Below, piece after piece: positions 59,379-64,000 of a stretch of DNA of 64,000 nt. The position numbers and the translations under genes are program-made. The notes beneath the pieces were generated by a model. It was not told where the DNA came from and made no database searches. It was given only the letters and a program-made list of their open reading frames with translations. The stretch spans positions 20,581,650-20,645,649 of the forward strand of contig OZ012696.1 in NCBI GenBank assembly GCA_963942565.1. Direction: 5' to 3'. Every line of letters starts with the position of its first letter. Position 1 is the first letter of the stretch. This DNA comes from Maea johnstoni. Its lineage: Eukaryota > Annelida > Polychaeta > Spionida > Magelonidae.

Positions 59379-61126
59379 TAATATTGTCATTTGATATTGC
59401 GCCCTTTCCATATAAACATGCTCAAAGGCGCATTACATTCATTGTCAGAGGATAGATGTTGATATCCACATAGTTACTAGTATTTGATAAATACATCTTT
59501 GAACAGATGTGTTTTCAATTGTCGTTTGAAGATTGCCACACTCCCAGCTGCCCGAATATTATCTGGGAGCTGATTCCATAGTTTTGGGGCACAGGCACTA
59601 AATGATCTGTCACCGTAGGTTTTCATGTTGGTTCTCGGCTCGCAGAGTAAGTTCTTGGATGTTGATCTCAGTGTCCGTGGTGGGACATACTCTTTCAGCA
59701 TTTCCCTCAGGTAAGAGGGTGCAGTTCCATGCAAACACTTGTACGCCAGGAGAAGAATCTTGAATTCAATTCTCTTCCTGACTGGTAACCAGTGAAGTTC
59801 CTTTAGTACTGGAGTGATATGGTCATACTTCTTTGTGAGTGTGATCACCCTGGCGGCATTATTTTGTACTCTCTGGAGCTTACATATTAGCTCTTCAGGT
59901 ATTCCACAGAGAAGTCCATTGCAGTAGTCGAATCTTGAGGTTACCAGGGATATGACAGCACCTTTAGTTGATTCTGCAGTCAAGTATTTTCTGATCCTTC
60001 CAATGTTTCGAAGGTGATAGTTTGCAGATTTGACTGCCTTTGACACATGTGCGGCCATATTCATGCTTGGATCAAAAACAGAGCCCAGATTGCCGATAGG
60101 TATATTAAGAATCTTAACAATCTCACCATTTACGGAGATGCTAGGCACAGATATTTTGGCTCGCTGCTTAGGGGTACCTAGCACTAGGACTTCCGTTTTG
60201 TCTGCATTCAGTTTTAGCTTGTTCTGTGACATCCATGTATATATGTCAGTGAGGCAGCCCTCCAGCCTAGCAACTCCTATGTCCACAGCTTGTTGAGTGA
60301 TAGGTTTTATTGCCAGATAGAGCTGTGTGTCGTCTGCATATATGTGAAGCTCTAAACCATGCTTTCTGATGAGTTTTCCAAGGGGTAGGAGGTAGATCAG
60401 GAACAACAATGGTCCTAACACTGATCCCTGTGGTACGGACCACAGAATGTCCTGTAACTCAGAGAATGACTTGTCAATCTTGATGCGGAGTGTGCGTCCT
60501 GACAGGTAAGACTTAAACCAAGCAAGTGCTTGACCCGTAATACCTAATGTATTTTCCATTCTGCTGAATAGAATATCATGGTCGATGGTGTCGAACGCCG
60601 CACTCAGATCTAACATGACCAGTATAACTACTCCATGCTGGTCAATGCTGGTTAGAATGTCATTCTGTACTTTCACTAGGGCAGTCTCAGTGCTGTGACC
60701 AGGCTTGTAAGCAGATTGTAAATGTTCATGCAAGTTGTTCTCAGTCATGTAGTCAGTGAGTCGCCCCGCCACCACCCTCTCCAACAGTTTTGAGATGTAA
60801 GAAAGGTTACTGACAGGACGGTAGTTCTTTAGAATATCTGGATCTAGGGTAGATTTCTTAAGTAACGGTGTTACTATAGCCGACTTCATGGATTTCGGTA
60901 CCTGGCTAGATCTGAGAGAAGAATTTATGATGTTAGTCATTACTGGAAGTAATTCGCTTCTACTTTCTTTGATGAGCCAAGTTGGGATTGGATCAAGCAT
61001 GCAGCTTTTCGCAGGAGACTTGCAAATTATCTTCCATACTTCCTCCTCTGTAGTATTCCGCAGAACATTCAGAGTGGAAACAGGTGGTGACTGTGCTATT
61101 TCCAGGTTGATGTCAGAGCAGTCAGG
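59379..61126 (-). mobile_element. CR1-like LINE, 5'-truncated, copy 1
   Basis: The minus strand encodes most of a non-LTR retrotransposon reverse transcriptase, open from the truncation point to the stop at 59477 (507 codons from the first Met). Landmarks: NYRPVSNLSYISKLLERVV, QSAYKPGHSTETAL, LDLSAAFDTIDHDIL, PQGSVLGPLLFLIYL and the catalytic IYADDTQLYLA, ending with PKLWNQLPDNIRAAGS. The endonuclease domain is missing. TGAATATAA at 59370-59378 and 61127-61135 is the target duplication. An intact frame and near-identity to copy 2 indicate recent insertion. Confidence 0.92.
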
Positions 61127-61160
61127 TGAATATAACAGCTGAGAAATCTATGCTATGTTG

Positions 61161-61369
61161 CCAAGAATGTGATGATTATCAAATGAAGTGTACATATAGT
61201 GGATTGATACAGTACATATAGTGGATAGCCAGCCATCTCATAAATCTTCACACACCTTTGCCAAGAAAGTGATGATTATCAAATGAAGTGTACATATAGT
61301 GGATTGATACAGTACACTGTACATATAGTGGATAGCCAGCCATCTCATAAATCTTCACACACCTTTGAT
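61161..61369 (+). repeat. Tandem duplication, about 100-bp unit
   Basis: CCAAGAATGTGATGATTATC at 61161 recurs at 61261; the second unit carries a small CACTGTA insertion. Each unit also contains TACATATAGTGGAT twice. Confidence 0.85.
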
Positions 61370-61539
61370 TTCAATATGTTAGCGCTCATAAGTTGTTCAA
61401 CTTTTAGTACATCCATTTGCTTTATTTGGGGGATATTTCCATGACCATTGCCAGCATTTAGCCGAGGGCGCGGTCCCAATATGAATCTTGCCCTCTAAAC
61501 CTTGTTTATCATATTCTCAACGTGAGCAGTCGTCGAAAT

Positions 61540-62069
61540 GAGTATATGCATCACATATTCGTCTACGGATAGGTGTATTACATATATTGCAATTATGAAT
61601 ATTATTGAATATTGCGATTGTGATTCTTGAACGTGCAGTTACGATTGCGATTCATCGAGACCCATCGGCTATGACATAACTGCTATTAGTGATTGCAATT
61701 AGAATGTAGAGCATTACAACTGAGATGGCCAACGTTCAGCGTAACAATCAGAGCTAGGCTTTTTTTCGGATATAAGAAAGTCATATTTTTTACATATGGT
61801 TTAATCCATTGTAATACATGTAGTTTCACATGCAACTGTTCTGATGTCGCATGTGAAGTGTAACAGCATCGACAGGCTGACTCGGCTTCACGTAGACAAA
61901 CGACAGTCTCGATAAAAGAAATTTACACATCACTCCCGCAATAAAAACAAAGATACCTTGTTTAAACGCACTTTACTTGTTGAGTGTTGATCACTGTTTT
62001 CGAAGCAATCACAATGCATATGTATTGTTATTGTAGAATTGCCCACCCCCTGCCCGGTTGATGCCATGC
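61540..62069. repeat. Composite of two segments duplicated elsewhere
   Basis: 61540-61790 matches 59070-59280; 61795-61935 and 61983-62065 match 50360-50510 and 51055-51145. No coding signal. Confidence 0.6.
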
Positions 62070-64000
62070 ATAATAATAATAATAATAATAATATTGTCAT
62101 TTGATATTGCGCCCTTTCCATATAAACATGCTCAAAGGCGCATTACATTCCATTGTCAAAGGATAGGTGTTGATATCCACATAGTTAATTGATATATACA
62201 TCTTTGAACAGATGTGTTTTCAGTTGTCGTTTAAAGATTGCCACACTCCCAGCTGCCCGAATATTATCTGGGAGCTGATTCCATAGTTTTGGGGCACAGG
62301 CACTAAACGATCTGTCACCGTAGGTTTTCATGTTGTTTCTCGTCTCGCAGAGTAAGTTCTTGGATGTTGATCTCAGTGTCCGGGGTGGGACATACTCTTT
62401 CAGCAATTCCCTCAGGTAAGAAGGTGCAGTTCCATGCAAACACTTGTACGCCAGTAGCAGAATCTTGAATTCAATTCTCTTCCTGACTGGTAGCCAGTGC
62501 AGCTCCTTCAGTACTGGAGTGATATGGTCATACTTCTTTGTGAGAGTGATCACCCTGGCAGCGTTGTTTTGTACTCTCTGGAGCTTACGTATTAGCTCTT
62601 CGGATATTCCACAGAGAAGTCCATTGCAGTAGTCAAATCTTGAGGTTACCAGGGATATGACAGCACTCTTACTTGATTCTGCAGTCAAGTATTTTCTGAT
62701 CCTTCCGATGTTTCGAAGGTAATAGTTTGCAGATTTGACTGCCTTTGACACATGTGCTGCCATATTCATGCTCGGATCAAAAACAGAGCCCAGATTGCCG
62801 ATAGGTATATTGAGAATCTTGACAATCTCACCATTTACTGAGATGCTAGGCACAGATATTTTGGCTCGCTGCTTAGGGGTACCTAGCACTAGGACTTCCG
62901 TTTTGTCTGCATTCAGTTTTAGCTTGTTCTGTGACATCCATGTATATATGTCAGTGAGGCAGCCCTCCAGCCTAGCAACTCCTATGTCCACAGCTTGTTG
63001 AGTGATAGGTTTTATTGCCAGATAGAGCTGTGTGTCGTCTGCATATATGTGAAGCTCTAAACCATGCTTTCTGATGAGTTTTCCAAGGGGTAGGAGGTAG
63101 ATCAGGAACAACAATGGTCCTAACACTGATCCCTGTGGTACGGACCACAGAATGTCCTGTAACTCAGAGAATGACTTGTCAATCTTGATGCGGAGTGTGC
63201 GTCCTGACAGGTAAGACTTAAACCAAGCAAGTGCTTGACCCGTAATACCTAATGTATTTTCCATTCTGCTGAATAGAATATCATGGTCGATGGTGTCGAA
63301 CGCCGCACTCAGATCTAACATGACCAGTATAACTACTCCATGCTGGTCAATGCTGGTTAGAATGTCATTCTGTACTTTTACTAGGGCAGTCTCAGTGCTG
63401 TGACCAGGCTTGTAGGCAGATTGCAAATGTTCGTGCAAGTTGTTCTCAGTCATGTAGTCAGTGAGTCGCCCCGCCACCACCCTCTCCAACAGTTTTGAGA
63501 TGTAAGAAAGGTTACTGACAGGACGGTAGTTCTGTAGAATATCCGGATCTAGGGTAGATTTCTTTAGTAACGGTGTTACTATAGCCGACTTCATGGATTT
63601 CGGTACCTGGCTAGATCTGAGAGAAGAATTTATGATGTTAGTCATTACTGGAAGTAATTCACTTCTACTTTCTTTGATGAGCCAAGTTGGGATTGGATCA
63701 AGCATGCAGCTTTTTGCAGGAGATTTGCAAATTATCTTCCATACTTCCTCCTCTGTAGTATTCCGCAGAACATTCAGAGTGGAAACAGGTGGTGACTGTG
63801 CTATTTCCAGGTTGATATCAGAGCAGTCAGGGAGGTTATCCCTGATTTTATCAATCTTTTCCTTGAAAAAGCATGAGAACCTATTTGCAAGTTCTTCTGC
63901 AGAGCTGTGTTCCGGGAGTTTTGACACTTTCTGCCTGAAGAGGAGTTCATTCATTGTCTGGGACATCGCTTTTGAATCCTGCCCACAATCAATAATCCTC
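62070..64000 (-). mobile_element. CR1-like LINE, copy 2, running off the window
   Basis: 3' end at a (TAA)n tail (62070-62093), stop codon at 62185, and an open minus-strand frame that continues to the last base. It includes at least 593 codons from the Met at 63966, plus upstream codons reading IIDCGQDSKA. The extra N-terminal part (FRQKVSKLPEHSSAEELANR) is the linker between endonuclease and polymerase domains. All polymerase motifs of copy 1 are present with only a few replacements. It could be a full-length, potentially active element. Confidence 0.9.

Noticed and set aside
60030-60296. 88-codon plus-strand frames, identical at 60030-60296 and 62735-63001
   Set aside because: Both are antisense to the LINE polymerase; identity only reflects the similarity of the two LINE copies.

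Overview
This is about 64 kb of nuclear DNA from an invertebrate animal. The evidence is spliced genes with GT-AG introns, replication-dependent histone genes ending in a 3' stem-loop, CR1-like LINEs, tRNA-derived SINEs, many small DNA transposons and long (TA)n and (CT)n tracts. The histone H2A and H2B variants look lophotrochozoan to me, but I cannot fix the phylum by eye. I see no prokaryotic, viral or CRISPR content.

Three spliced genes can be placed. The last coding exon of an unrecognised gene lies at 25-665 (+). PSMC3IP (HOP2, a meiotic recombination cofactor) runs from 18388 to 28306 (+) in nine coding exons that join in frame to 212 residues. STK16 (a membrane-anchored Ser/Thr kinase) runs from 42504 down to 34488 (-) in seven coding exons that join to 306 residues. 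PSMC3IP and STK16 are convergent. Most small open frames between exons are chance or repeat-derived.

Six intronless core histone genes flank and follow these genes: H3 at 7165-7575 (-), H3 at 45082-45492 (-), H4 at 47888-48199 (-), a divergent H2A/H2B pair at 52073-52447 (-) and 52843-53208 (+), and H4 at 57312-57623 (+). There is no H1. All six have a stem-loop or its remnant. Five of the six share an upstream word built around CGGATCC and CAGCAG. The array is scattered, not a tandem quintet, and holds relics of duplicated histone flanks and an H3 fragment.

Mobile DNA fills the rest. It includes TTAA-flanked piggyBac-like MITEs, hAT-type elements with 8-bp duplications, a CAGGG-ended family with 5-bp duplications, TA-flanked mariner-like MITEs, a palindrome-packed element with a 9-bp duplication, tRNA SINEs, and two near-identical LINE copies at 59.4-64 kb. 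The most interesting points are: (1) a terminal-inverted-repeat element whose two ends each carry AATAAA and which supplies the first AATAAA after all three spliced genes; (2) the shared histone upstream word; (3) partial exon copies left in introns of both PSMC3IP and STK16; (4) the palindrome-packed element in STK16 intron 1.
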